Of a stretch of DNA of 64,000 nt, positions 20,346 through 31,916 are shown one piece after another. Under the pieces are notes generated by a model that was not told the origin of the DNA, ran no database searches, and saw nothing but the letters and a program-made list of their open reading frames with translations. Position 1 is the first letter of the stretch, and the number at the start of each line of letters is the position of its first letter. The position numbers and the translations under genes are program-made. The DNA lies in contig JAVLUZ010000142.1 in the NCBI GenBank assembly GCA_036768485.1, positions 9,545,607 through 9,609,606 of the forward strand. Direction: 5' to 3'. This stretch comes from Mermis nigrescens (Eukaryota; Nematoda; Enoplea; Mermithida; Mermithidae).

Positions 20346-20474
20346 ACGACAAGTCTAAAATAATAACCGTGATGAATCGATTACACCCTGCTTCGGCTTT
20401 GTTAACGTCAGAACTGGGGCGAATTCTAGAATAGCTCCATGTTCCAGATTTCAAAAAACAGCGTTTTTATGCGA

Positions 20475-20625
20475 TTTCAAGCACGTATCTTTAACATAAA
20501 AGTTGAAAAAACAGACGGAAAAGCCTTTGATTGAAAAAAAAATTTTCAAAAAATTTTATTTCCTCACTTTCATTTCCGTCTGTTTTTTCAACTTTTATAT
20601 TCAAAACTCCTACTTGAATTCGCAT
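20475..20625. repeat. Small hairpin, ATAAAAGTTGAAAAAACAGA arms
   Basis: AAAAGTTGAAAAAACAGACGGAAA is followed about 60 bp later by its inverse, giving a stem of about 25 bp. It lies between two GGTGCCAG hairpins. Confidence 0.55.
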
Positions 20626-20667
20626 TAAAACGCTATTCTCACCTTAATCAAAATTATCTTAGAGCTC

Positions 20668-20840
20668 AGTGCGGCTTCAGATTGGTGCCAGCGGATGATC
20701 TAAGCCTAAGAAAAGATGGGGCAAAAATTGCTCCGCTCGCTTCGCTCGCTTCGCAATTTTCGCCCCATTTGTCTCAGGCTTACATCATCCCCTGGCACCA
20801 ATGTGAAGGCACATACTAAGCCTAAGCCTAAAAAATGAAT
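20668..20840. repeat. Hairpin element GGTGCCAG...CTGGCACC (copy 2)
   Basis: Arms ATTGGTGCCAGCGGATGATC and GATCATCC-like inverse, core GGGGCAAAAATTGCTCCGC / GCGAATTTTCGCCCC-type inverse. It ends TTGGCACC...AATGTGAAGGCACATA then CTAAGCCTAAGCCTAA. Empty-site reference for the insertion at 15953. Confidence 0.7.
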
Positions 20841-22064
20841 ATTAGAAGAGACTTAGGAAGAAAATGACGCTAGCACCCTTATTTGTCAAAATATACGTAA
20901 TCCTTCCCTTTCTAACTAACACTAACAAAAAAGATTGATCACCGGATGGTGTACATGACCATTATTATAATTACTGAAGTGTAAATTCTCACTCACTTTT
21001 ATCTCTTGATTTCCGTGCTGATCCAGACAATCGTACGCCTTTCAGGAGTCGCGGGATAAAATTTCGTATATCAATAGTTTCGAGCGTTCGATTAATGTGC
21101 CACGTCGAAACGAAATCTGATGATAAAAATTCGTATATCAACAGTTTCGAGCGTTCCACAAATGTGCCACGTCAAAACGAAATCTGATTAGCCGCTGTCG
21201 AAACGGTTAATTTCAATGCTCCGCCACACCTATCAGATTTTTAATCCGGCTCCTTCGATACTAACTAATTGACAATCTTATACCAATTGTCAGTGTTTCG
21301 CCGAAACGTCGGATAGCTATTTAATTTCTGTAAGATTAAGGTACATTCTTAGAACGCAGCAACTGCGCAAAGCATAACAATCTTGATCACAATCTAATAT
21401 ACGAAATGCGTATTACACAGCAGCACGGTAGAGCGTAAACAACCGGAATAAGCAATTCTCGCGTCCGGAACAACGTAAATCACTTATATGATTGATAAAA
21501 AATTTGCATAGAAAAGCAACGTCGACTTCCACGTGAGCATAAGGTTACTAATCTAAAACTATCCGTAATAAATAATTCTCGCGACCAAACAAGCGCCTAC
21601 TACGTAAATCACTCATGCATGATAATAAAAAATTTGCATAGAGAACCTACGTCGACTCCACGCGAGCAAAAGATTACTAATCTAACACCCTACAGTACAT
21701 AAAGAATTGTCACTTAGATGTGTTCCACAGATCACCTGTCTGATGTTAAGCACAACATTTATCCAATGCATTAGGAACGGAGTGTTCTATCAAGGCAACA
21801 GTAAATTGGCCTAACTTACATTTCTTTTATGATAGTCACGCAAACTTACATCGACCGATCGCAGTGTATTCATTTAAGTACATAATGTTCGTTCAAGCTA
21901 TACATAGAAACCAATAAATGCATTGTGCATAGTTATGTACCTACATAGGTCCTTTATAAACGTTCATCGTGTGCACGTATGTTCGAATTAACCTGTTCTT
22001 CTTTAATTCATAATAGGTTCATCAATCGTCAGCATTATCGCCGTCGCCTTTGCTAATGAACATA
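20841..22064. other. Intergenic DNA with two short tandem duplications
   Basis: About 75-bp units at 21060-21190 (TCGTATATCAATAGTTTCGA) occur twice, and about 130-bp units at 21425-21690 (TTGCATAGA, ACGTCGACT) occur twice. No ORF. It has the look of a solo LTR or 5' LTR remnant (TGTCAG near 21288), but no matching end was found. Confidence 0.35.
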
Positions 22065-22072
22065 TTACCTAT

Positions 22073-22826
22073 CACGGTTTTTTTTGTATTCGGCAAAGAT
22101 TTTTCCCGATGTACAAAGACTTTTCGGGACCGTCTTTGTACATGTACAAAGATTTTTGGGAAGACAAAAATTGCAAAAAAAGGTCTATAATCCGAAAAAA
22201 TTTCGGCGCTTCGCGCCGAAATGAGTAATTGTGTGTTCTATATATCTTTATAATGGCAGAAATTCCATTTCAAAAGTAAAAATGTCAAATTTTTCGGCGC
22301 TTCGCGCCGTTTTAAGACGATTCTTAGTGATTTTTGCCCTTAGAGACCCAGAAATTAGCTAAAACACACTACAAAAAGTCGAAGAACTCTGTTTTTACGA
22401 TACTTAAACCGCTGCTGTACCATATTATAGTACCCAAAAATTTTGTGTGCACAAAATGTACAACGATTTTTAGGAAGACAAAAACTATAAAAAGGTGTAA
22501 AATTCCCAAAATTTCCAGCGCTTCGCGCCGAACTGATAAATTATTTGTCCTATATATCTTTAAAATGGCAGAATTTGCATTTAGAATGGAAAAATGTCAA
22601 TATTTTTCGGCCGCCGTTTTCAGATAATTTTTAGTAATTTTTAGCATCATAAACCCAGAAATTAGCTAAAATACACTACCTAAGATCGAAAACCCTGTTT
22701 TACCACACTAAACTCGCTACTGTGCTATATTATAGTACACAAAAATTTGCATGTGCAAAATGTACAAAGACTTTTGGGGACCATCTTTGTACATGTACAA
22801 ACGGACCTTGTACAAAAAAAACACTG
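22073..22826 (+). mobile_element. 754-bp element with CACGGTTTTTT...AAAAAACACTG ends (family GTACAAAG, copy 1)
   Basis: Exact 8-bp TSD TTACCTAT at 22065-22072 and 22827-22834, as for hAT elements. Subterminal parts are full of TGTACAAAGA/TCTTTGTACA inverted motifs, and the interior carries three GGCGC-TTC-GCGCC hairpins. Non-coding. It is about 97% like the copy at 25239-25993 by eye. Confidence 0.85.
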
Positions 22827-22834
22827 TTACCTAT

Positions 22835-23080
22835 GTACCTACCTACTTACATACCTATGTACACAAGACAATTCGATCAATCATTGCGACGATTTTTGCA
22901 GTCGCCTTCCTAAACATTGCATACCTACATACATACAAACGTATGCATCAGTATACATTAGATCAATCAATACGCCGTTTACGGCAGTCGCCTTCCCATG
23001 CTTTGTGCTTCTATCGCTTTACAACTTCATTCCTCAAGTTCTCCCCTTCTTAATGGTTTCCGTCGATAATTTCTTTTGAA
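22835..23080 (+). repeat. About 100-bp duplicated segment GATCAATCA...GTCGCCTTCC
   Basis: CGATCAATCATTGCGACG...GCAGTCGCCTTCC at 22872 is repeated with changes at 22960; a third relative is at 22020. A local tandem remnant. Confidence 0.45.
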
Positions 23081-23179
23081 TATCTTCCTTACAACTACTA
23101 ATCTTTCGATAAATCCCCATTAATTTAAATTCTGTGACTTCTATCTATTCTAGAATTAAGCCCAGAACTGTAATGTAGA

Positions 23180-23500
23180 AATTAAAATTGGGATTAGCAT
23201 AATTTTTTTTTGCATAATTTTTTTCAAAAAATTTTTTTGTCATAGATTCTCCTAAAAACAATTTTTTCTGATAGATTGGAGGACGCTGAGTCCAGAAAAA
23301 CAAAGCGTTTAGGCGGTTGACGAATATTCGTGGAGATAGAGCCCTTAGAACATTGAAATAAACACGTTTTTGCAAGTTTGAAGGGCTCTATCGCCACAAA
23401 TATTCGTCAGCCCCCCAAACGCTATTCATTTCTGGACTCAGCGTACTCGAATCTATCAGAAAAAGTAGTTTTAGGAGAATCGGAGACAAAACCATATTAG
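23180..23500. repeat. Long foldback hairpin, AATATGGTTTTGTCTCCG family (copy 2)
   Basis: Arms GATAGATTGGAGGACGCTGA ... AGATAGAGCCCTTAGAA and inverse AAGGGCTCTATCGCCAC ... TGGACTCAGCGTACTCGAAT. Ends ACAAAACCATATTAGAAAA. Closely related to 15448-15835. Confidence 0.65.
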
Positions 23501-23559
23501 AAAAAAATTCCTAGTTTCTGCCTTTCTCTTATTTGTGGCACTGTTTCTTTGTTCCACTT

Positions 23560-24075
23560 TTTAGTCTATTTGTCAACCAAAATTATAGGAAATGGAAAAG
23601 ATTTTGGGCTTGGTTGGCATTTGTGTAAAATTTTGTGATGTTAAAAATGCGTTTTAGAGAGGTAAAACTTCGAAAAAGCTTTCGCTGAATTGATTTAATT
23701 CTTACTTGATATTAATCTTTAAGCTGCGCCACTCCAATTGCAGCATTTTTGTCGACAATCTGGTCTAGAACTTCACTACGATCGAAAATTCTTATCTTCT
23801 GCACGGATTTGGTTAGTTTTTGTAATGGGAAAATGCGTTTTAGAGAGGTGAAACTACAAAAATTTTTCGGCGCTTGGCGCCGAATTGATTTAATTCTTAC
23901 TTGTTATTAATCTTTAAGCCGCGCAGCGCCAATTGCAGCATTTTTATCGATAATCTGGTCCTAGAACTCCACTACGATTGAAAATCCTTACCTTCTGCAC
24001 AGTTTTTGTAATGCAAAAATGAGTTTTAGAGAGCTAAAATTTCAAAATTTTCTAGCGCTTGCGCCATTTGATAAA
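23560..24075 (+). repeat. Degenerate tandem array, about 180-bp units with a GGCGC...GCGCC hairpin
   Basis: Units contain AATGCGTTTTAGAGAGGTAA, a GGCGCTTGGCGCC-type hairpin, TTGATTTAATTCTTACTTG, CCAATTGCAGCATTTTT, a TCTGGTC...AGAACT block and TTACCTTCTGCACAG. About 2.5 units here; the same unit returns at 28365-28850. Confidence 0.6.
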
Positions 24076-24275
24076 TTATAGTTTTAATTGTCAGAAGCGA
24101 CAATTGGCTAAAATGCTTTATTGAAGGAAGCAAATTCAAGTTTCAACAGAAATAACGCATACTGATCGTGATATTTCTTGTAGAGCGCAGAAATTTTTGC
24201 ACTAAAAGTGCATCAAACACCGCTATTGCATGTGTACATAGGATTTCCTACTTAAAAAACACTGATTTTTCAACC

Positions 24276-24400
24276 CAGGCGCTCTATTTTTAATGTTTTT
24301 AGACCTATAAAAAAGGTGGAAAAAAATCGGAAAAAGTGGAAAAAATTTTGGGTCTGGTCTATAATGTCAACCACATCGCTGGGAAAAAACGGTGGGAATA
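24276..24400 (+). repeat. Dispersed repeat, pair with 32465-32590
   Basis: TTTTTAGACCTATAAAAAAG ... TTTGGGTCTGGTCTATAATG matches 32480-32555 in the same orientation. Element type unknown. Confidence 0.5.
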
Positions 24401-24507
24401 TATTTGTTATTACTGATTTTTCAATTTCTTACAAAACAGCAGTTTTTCGGGTTTCTAATCATCACGAGCATTGCTCGAAACCCAAAACTGGCCGCGGAAT
24501 CCAGTTT

Positions 24508-24575
24508 TTCATATGCAAATTAGCCTAATTAGCATAGTATGCAAATTAGGCTAATTAGCATATTGCAAACTTGCT
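24508..24575. repeat. Twin palindromes ATGCAAATTAG/CTAATTAGCAT
   Basis: Two adjacent 23-bp near-palindromes separated by AGT, the second differing from the first by the central CC to GG. Confidence 0.7.
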
Positions 24576-24644
24576 TAATGGCTAGTCTTGGGTTCATCAG
24601 CGCTGCTCATGATGATTTGAAGCCCAAAAAGTGCTGTTTGAGGC

Positions 24645-24815
24645 TTCAGATTGGTGTCAGGGGATGATCTAAGCCTAAGCCAAGGATGGGGCAAAAATTG
24701 CTTCGCTTGCTCCGCAATTTTCGCCCCACCTGACTCAGGCTTACATCATCCCCTGGCATCAATTTGAAGGCACATAACTAAGCCTAAGCCTAAGCCTAAG
24801 CTAAGCTCAACTTAA
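24645..24815. repeat. Hairpin element GGTGCCAG...CTGGCACC (copy 3)
   Basis: ATTGGTGTCAGGGGATGATC ... GGGGCAAAAATTGC / inverse ... CATCATCCCCTGGCATCAAT, followed by GGCACATAA and four TAAGCC units. Confidence 0.7.
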
Positions 24816-25238
24816 TGATTAGAAAACATGTTGTTTACACCACTCACTATTCTAATCCTCCAGTTTGTCGGGCCTTTGTCGCAATAATCTATTAGCGAAG
24901 TGCGATTGGAGCATCAAGATGAGTGAAAATCCGCAGTAGTATAGATTTTCAGGTGCGGATAAAAGAACCGGAACGTTCTAGCTGCTAATCTGTTGAAAAT
25001 ATGATATAGTTAAGGGCAGCAGAATTAGTGGTATCAGCCAAAATTAACGAATCCAAGGACTTTCTATATGGGTATACTCGAATTCTCAAAGAATGCATGC
25101 TGGCAAAAGCACATTCAAACTCGTCCTGGCCATTGGTGCCTTCCGCTTCTTTACTGATACCTGTGCCCACCACATAGCGATTCCTTACATATTCACCCGC
25201 CAGTACAAACATTATGTAAAAGTTAACAATGCGCGCGG

Positions 25239-25993
25239 CACGGTTTTTTTTTTGTATTCGGCAAAGATTTTTCCCGATGTACAAAGACTTTTCGGGACCG
25301 TCTTTGTACATGTACAAAGATTTTTGGGAAGACAAAAATTGCAAAAAAGGTCTATAATCCGAAAAATTTCGGCGCTTCGCGCCGAAATGAGTAATTGTGT
25401 GTTCTATATATCTTTATAATGGCAGAAATTCCATTTCAAAAGTAAAAATGTCAAATTTTTCGGCGCTTCGCGCCATTTTAAGACGATTCTTAGTGATTTT
25501 TGCCCTTAGAGACCCAGAAATTAGCTAAAACACACTACGAAAAGTCGAAGAACTCTGTTTTTACGATACTAAAATTGCTGCTGTACCATATTATAGTACC
25601 CAAAAATTTTGTGTGTACAAAATGTACAACGATTTTTAGGAAGACAAAAACTATAAAAAGGTGTAAAATTCCCAAAATTTTCGGCGCTTCGCGCCGAACT
25701 GATAAATTATTTGTCCTATATATCTTTAAAATGGCAGAATTTGCATTTAGAATGGAAAAATGTCAATATTTTTCGGCCGCCGTTTTCAGATAATTTTTAG
25801 TAATTTTTAGCGTCATAAACCCAGAAATTAGCTAAAATACACTACCTAAGATCGAAAACCCTGTTTTACCACACTAAACTCGCTACTGTGCTATATTATA
25901 GTACACAAAAATTTGCATGTGCAAAATGTACAAAGACTTTTGGGGACCATCTTTGTACATGTACAAACGGACCTTGTACAAAAAAAAACACTG
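25239..25993 (+). mobile_element. 755-bp element, family GTACAAAG (copy 2)
   Basis: CACGGTTTTTTTTTTG ... CAAAAAAAAACACTG. Only scattered differences from 22073-22826, so the two are recent relatives or one duplicated the other. Flanking octamers GCGCGCGG and GCGCTGGA agree at five positions only. Confidence 0.8.
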
Positions 25994-26395
25994 GCGCTGG
26001 AGCATTGCATTGCATCCTTTTTATAGGTAATTTTTTCCAGTCATGCTAGAAAATTTAGCATCTAATCAATTTGATTCGCTGTTGGAGGATTTCACAGAAG
26101 TCTAAAAAAAAAACAAAGTTTTCCCTTTTTCTTACCAATTGCATGTCAGCCTCTTAAATGCTGTCCAATCGGATCCTCGCCTGTAGTGAATATAGAAAGT
26201 AGTTCGGTTTCTGTGATACAGTAATATTTGTGATTAGATAATTTTCATAAAGGAAGGTACTTGATCAAATGCGTTAAGGCTTCACTAAGATCAATAAAAA
26301 GACAAAACTTGTGTTCAACAGATTTTCACTAATACCATATTCTATCGTTTCTATAATTACGTTCCTCACTAATGTTTATGTCCCTCCTACATCCG
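25994..26395. other. Nothing recognised
   Basis: AT-rich single-copy-looking DNA without ORF. Confidence 0.35.
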
Positions 26396-27235
26396 TACCA
26401 ATCATTTCGGATCATGTAATCATCTGTTTCATTGAACTTTGAACGTCCCTTATTTATCCGGACAAACCTATTGGGGTTAAAAATTACCTCCCTCATAATT
26501 TTATGTAAATGTCCTTTAAACTAATGCGGTAAACGTGATATTCTACAGTATAATGAGTTACAAGGAGTCACACACATCCGCCTAATGGTGTTATCAATTA
26601 CCTACTTCATGTTTATATGTAAATGTCCTTTAAACTTATGCTACTTACTTTATATTCCACAGTATAATGAGTTACAAGCAGTAAAACACATCCACATGTC
26701 TGTTTTTTTATAATGAGTTACAAGGAGTCACACACATCCGCCTAATGGTGTTATCCATTACCTACTTCATGTTTATATGTAAATGTCCTTTAAACTTATG
26801 CTATTTACTTTATATTCTACAGTATAATGAGTTACAAGCAGTAAAACACATCCACATGTCTGTTTTTTATTCCATATAGTCTGTTTCATTGTACTTTGAA
26901 CGTCCAACATTTACCTGCACACACCTAATGGGGGTATAAATTACATGGTGTTATCAATTACCTACTTCATGATTTTATGTAAATGTCCTTTAAACTTATG
27001 CTATGTACTTTATATTCTACAGTATAATGAGACACATCCACATGTCTGTTTTTTATTCCATATAGTCTGTTTCATTGTACTTTGAACGTTCCACATTTAC
27101 CCGCACCCACCTCATGGGGGTAAAAATTACCTACTTCCTGGTCCTTTACACTAATGCGGTAAACGTGATATGTTACAGTATAATGAGTTACGAGGAGTCA
27201 AACACATCCGCATGTCTCTTTATTATTTCAAATAA
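26396..27235 (+). repeat. Satellite-like tandem array, about 160-210-bp units
   Basis: Five units sharing TGTAAATGTCCTTTAAACT, TATATTCTACAGTATAATGA and GTTACAAGNAGT...ACACATCC. The second and third (26560-26700, 26710-26870) are almost identical. Some units carry TATAGTCTGTTTCATTGTAC, the tip of the TATAGT MITE family. Confidence 0.7.
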
Positions 27236-27916
27236 ATCTTATCACATGACTAATCGGTTCAGGATCGCTTCACTCTTTCACTAGTTCTGCTTCGCCTTTC
27301 CTCTGTCATATTTCCATCAGCTTTGCAGCTTGAGACGTTCCGGGTTTCTTTCCGCGGCTGCCACTTGGCTGGTCTTCGTTTGTTCTAACACCTCTATGCT
27401 TCTCCTATCACTGGTTTGCTGGTTCCAAAACTCATTTTTGTCGAATGATACCCAAACAGTTATCTGCGGTGTTGCTAGGTTGGTAGGTTTACTACAATTT
27501 TGGTAGTTTTTGAAAGCATTTAGTAGTTTTGGGTCCCTGTGCTTAACCACAGAGTGGTTGTTTTTCTGAGCACCCAAAACAGTTTTTCTGGCGTTTTTGA
27601 AAAGTCTTGGTAGTTTTTGAAATTTTAACCTGGCAACCCTGCGTGTTTGTTCCGGCACCATTGTTGGTCTATTTGTCGACCAAAATTTTGGGAGAATGAA
27701 AAACTTGTTGGGCTTTGGTTGGCATTTGTGGAAGGTTTTTGTAAAGCAAAAATGCGTTTTACTGAACTGAACTGGACTGAACTGAAACAATTTATTACTG
27801 AAAACGCGGCAATCACGAAAGACGAGTAATAAAATGTGTGGTCGAAAGAATAAAAGCGTACAGCAAAAGATGTAAAATTTCAAAATGCGCCGCATTGATT
27901 TATTCATACTTGTTAT

Positions 27917-28361
27917 CATATATGCACAGCATGGGAATTCTGGGGGTGAAAATCTAAAGTGCCTTTTTTGGGCCCAAAAATGGCTGGTATGCTTTAAAAA
28001 CATCGTTTTTTGGCGTTTCTGACGATACTTTATCCATCTAGAGCTTAAAATCATGGAAAAAATTTCGAAAAAAGTCGAATAAATTGACCAATATATTGCT
28101 TAAAACATGAATATATGGCGCAAAGCGCCGAAAATTTGGTGATTTTGAGCAAATTGATAGCCAAAAACCCTTAAAAAGACCTTTTTCTAACAATTTTCAG
28201 GTAAGTTTAGGAAACTTTTGAAAAATCGCCAATTCTGGGGGAAGGGGTGAAAAATTTTATGCAGGGGGTGAAAAATGATTCTGCGGGGGTGAAAAATGAT
28301 CTCTGCGGGGGTAGGGGGGGTGAAAACCCCCCACCCCCCAAACCCCCTAAGATCATGTATG
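27917..28361 (-). mobile_element. hAT-type MITE, long member of the CANACNTGGGC group
   Basis: 445 bp, starts CATATATGCACAGCATGGGA, ends ...CTAAGATCATGTATG. Exact 8-bp TSD CTTGTTAT at 27909-27916 and 28362-28369. Inserted into the degenerate array that continues on both sides. Confidence 0.75.
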
Positions 28362-28364
28362 CTT

Positions 28365-28850
28365 GTTATTAATATTTATCGCGCGCTGCGCTTGTTGCAT
28401 TATTTATTTCGACAAATTGCTCTAGAACGTCTCTAGGATTGAAAATCTTCATCTCCTGCATGGATTTGGGTAGTTACTGTAATACAAAAAGGCGTTTGAA
28501 GTGCTAAAATTTCAAAATTTTACGCCGTTCCGCGCTGGATTGATATTTGAGCCGCGTTGAGTCAATTGCAGCACTTTCATCGACAACTTGCTCTAGAACA
28601 TCAATGTGAATGAAAATTATCATCTGCATGATTTTGTAATGCAAAAAATGCGTTTTAGAGAAGCAAAATGTCAAAATTTTTTTTAAATTTATTTAATTTT
28701 ATTACTTGGGCTATTGATCTTCTGGTGTCATGCCGGATTTGACAATTTTTGTAATGCAAAATGTGTTTTTGAGAAGAAGAATTTCAGAATCTTGGCGCTT
28801 CGCACCATATTGATGAGTTACTGATTTTATTGTCAACAGCGACTTCAGAA
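28365..28850 (+). repeat. Degenerate tandem array continued
   Basis: Three to four units with TTGCTCTAGAACGTC, TGCATGGATTTGG, GTAATGCAAAAAATGCGTTT and weak GGCGC hairpins, same family as 23560-24075. Confidence 0.55.
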
Positions 28851-30711
28851 ACCGGCTAAAACGTTTCAGGTGTACTATCCCTATTTTATCCTAAGAGTAT
28901 TTTGTGATCATAGTGACTCACCTGGTGAGTTACTTTGATTGCAATGCTAAATAGTGTCATAAGTTTGATTTATGAGATCTGAATAGATCTGAATAGGACT
29001 GAACTTTTCACATGATCTGAATAGAATTGAACTGAAATGATTTATTGCTGAAAAGCGTCAATTACGACCAACCAATCCTCAGGTAGGTGATGAAGGAAAC
29101 TTGCATAAAATCGCTTGCACTAGAGGATTACAAAAACTTATCACAATTTAGTTACCAGTGTTTTTAATGTGGGTTACATTAATCACTGCCACGTTTTTTT
29201 CATTTTACTCAGTTTATAATTGTTTTTTGTCATTAAAACTTGACTTTTAGATTAAGATGACCTTTAAAATCTGGAATGACTATTTGTGATCGACTGGGGC
29301 CCCAGCAATCCCCGGCCATTTTTCAGCATCCCCGGCCCCGGCCGGGGCAAGGACAAAAAATGGCCAGGGCCATGGTAAAAATTTAGTGTAATTCGTTTTT
29401 TGTACAGGAGGTGATACTGCCAGTTGTTTATCAATAAGCAAGTGTTAATTTTGAGATTTGTACTGATCCGACCAAATGTATACTTACTTAGTCCTTGTTA
29501 TAACTTTGCTACTGTGTATAAATGAGCTTTTACTGAATAAAATGTTCAGGAAAATCTGCATGTTTTTGATTCCTCCACTTAACTTATTAAACCAAATGCT
29601 ACTTTTATCTCATTTATTCGTAGCTAGTGGCTGAAAGATTTAGAGTTGACAAATACGTTCTATTTCTAGTTGAAAATTGTACGTTTTCAAAAAAACTATT
29701 TTTACGAAAAACACTTACATTTAATTGAATGGGGACCGCCTGCTTTAAAACGCGTGTTCTTGTGTAATAGTTATTAGGAAAGTTAATAGGCGAATGTAAG
29801 CTATGCTGCAAAATATCGTTCAATCCAATAAACTAAATGTGTCTCAAATAGTTTCCAAGGTCCAAACTTGAGGAAGGGGTGAAATTCCAAAATGGGGGAC
29901 CAGTAAATTAATTGATTTACTATTATTAGCCGACACTATTTTTTGTACGAGCTTCTTTGTACTTGTACAAAGATCTCCAAAAAGGTCTTTGTATGAGCTA
30001 ACAAATTTTTGTAGCTATATTATATAAATATATTTTCAAACATACACATTTTTGTATACTATTAGTGTGTGACCTGAGACTGGCATGCAGTCCTAAACAC
30101 TTTTTTGTACAAGGTACCTTTGTACATGTACAAAGATGGTACCCAAAAGTCTTTGTACATTTTGTACATGCAAATTTTTGTATACTCTAATATGGTACAG
30201 TAGCGATTTCAGTGAGGTGAAACATTCGTTTTGGATCTTTGGTAGTGTATTTTGGCTAATTTTCGGGTTTCTGAATATTTGACATTTTTTTCATTTTTGC
30301 ATTCTAAGCGCAGTGGTGCTTATTACAAGATTTAATTGGCATATTACAATTTCTAATTTTGTAGTACAAGTTGTTTCAGCTTTCTCAGTCGAGTTTTATG
30401 GGTGAATTCCATCAAAAGCTCATAAAAATTTTGGCACGTCGTGCCGAACTAATATAATCAACTAAATTCAGGTCGAATTATCACACTTAGAACCACGGTT
30501 GTTTTATATTCTGCGAAGATTTTTCCTGATGTACAAAGACTTTTCAGGACCGCCTTTGTACATACATGTACAATGAATTTTGGGAACACAAAAACTGTAA
30601 AAAAGGTGTAAAATTCCTGATTGCAAATTCTACCATTTTAAAAATTTTCAGGGAGGTAAGCAGGTCAAAAAATCGGAGCCGCTTACCCCCCCTGAAAATG
30701 GCCGAGAAATA

Positions 30712-30984
30712 TACATGTAACAGGGAGTTTGGGCCATCCTTCAACAAGGTTTGAAGCACCAAACCCCCTTGAAAAACAAAAAATGTTTGACCACAATCCC
30801 CCACTTTCAGCGAAAACTTGCGCTTTTTTGGCTATTCTTATGTGTTTTTGCCATTTTTGACCTAAAATTTGAGTCGCTAATCCCCCTCCTTCTAAAAATA
30901 GTCAAGGACCCCTACCCAAGATTTCCAGCCGTTACACTGTATACTGAGGACCCCTCATAAAATTTTGAGCAATTACATGCATGC
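30712..30984. mobile_element. MITE with CATGTAACAGG...GTTACATGCATG-type ends (copy 1)
   Basis: About 270 bp; left TACATGTAACAGGGAGTTTG, inside CCCCAAAC/CCTTGAAAAA motifs, right end near AATTACATGCATG. Same family as 33801-34033 and 56167-57175. No clear TSD. Confidence 0.5.
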
Positions 30985-31192
30985 TTTATACTGATATTTT
31001 GTCTATTTACTCTCGCTCACATTCAAAAATACTGTATCACTTCGTGAAATTCTAATAGCTAGGTACACTTTCGCCATACTAAAAGAATAAGTTCAAAAAA
31101 ATTCAAAAGGTTTTCATCAAAAATCGTCTGACAGTGACTTGTATCTTGGACCCTGAGGGGGTAATACCCTCTTTACCCCCTATGGGAATGTG

Positions 31193-31336
31193 ATGTCTCA
31201 TTTATTACATCCAATGCCTATTCCGCCCAATCGCTACAGCAGCAGTAGCAGTAGTGAAGATTCAAATGATATAGAGTGTGCTAATAGCAGCGATATAGAA
31301 TTTATTGATGATTCAGACAATGAAACAATGGACTAA
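31193..31336 (+). CDS. Short acidic Ser-rich ORF near the end of the hAT element
   Basis: 47 codons ending ...NSSDIEFIDDSDNETMD and a stop, 210 bp before the right tip of the element at 29284-31549. An acidic Ser/Asp tail is a usual ending of hAT and BED-type transposases, so this may be the last codons of a lost transposase. No catalytic or dimerisation motif precedes it. Confidence 0.3.
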   Translation: MSHLLHPMPIPPNRYSSSSSSEDSNDIECANSSDIEFIDDSDNETMD

Positions 31337-31916
31337 ATTTGTTTCTTGTGACATAAATAGTAATGAAACTTAATTTGAAAAGGCGCACCTAAATGCGCTT
31401 GCCATTTACTACTGAATGGAACAGTCGCTCATTATTTCTCTTCCTATACCCACCTTAAGTATGTGTCATGCAATAATATTTTCCTTGTCTGACTCCTGCC
31501 CCGACACAGCCCCAGCCCTGGCCAAAAAAGTCGCCCCGGTCGATCACTAATGACTATTTTGATGTTTGTTTGCAAGCGAAGGATTACTTTGATTACTCAA
31601 CACGGTGAAAATAGCAATAAGGCGATCAAAACAGTAGGGTGATCAAAGTAACCCAACAGAAAAATGAAAGTAGCAGCAAAATTAGCGTGCAATCAATGTT
31701 ACACACCCTGGTCGAAGTAAACCAAAGGGTGATCGAAGTAGCACCTAAAAAAATGACGCATTATTACTCGGCCAGTATTGCTTGAAAACAACACTTTTTT
31801 AGCTAGATAAATTAAGTATTTATGACTCCCTGGGACCAAAATATGAATTGAGTATGAAATGCTGCGCTTAATATTTTATCTACTATTTTGTAAATAATTT
31901 CTGTAGTAAGTGTAAC

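Larger units (their letters stand above)
29284..31549. mobile_element. hAT-type element with CCGGGG arrays at its ends
   Basis: 2,266 bp. Tips TTGTGATCGACTGGGG and, inverted, TAGTGATCGACCGGGG; exact 8-bp TSD ATGACTAT at 29276-29283 and 31550-31557. Just inside the left tip is an array of CCCCGG/GGCCGGGG motifs to 29370, with T-runs between. The interior has pieces shared with the element at 55636-58953 (29850-30490 against 57640-58410), family GTACAAAG remnants at 30095-30290 and 30490-30650, and a MITE at 30712. Confidence 0.75.

Noticed and set aside
20841..22064. Solo LTR
   Set aside because: A TGTCAG start and internal duplications were tempting, but no CA end with a matching target duplication was found.
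27317..28054. 245-codon minus-strand ORF
   Set aside because: It crosses a MITE boundary at 27917 and tandem-repeat DNA, and its composition (Lys, Phe, Gln, Thr) follows the repeats.
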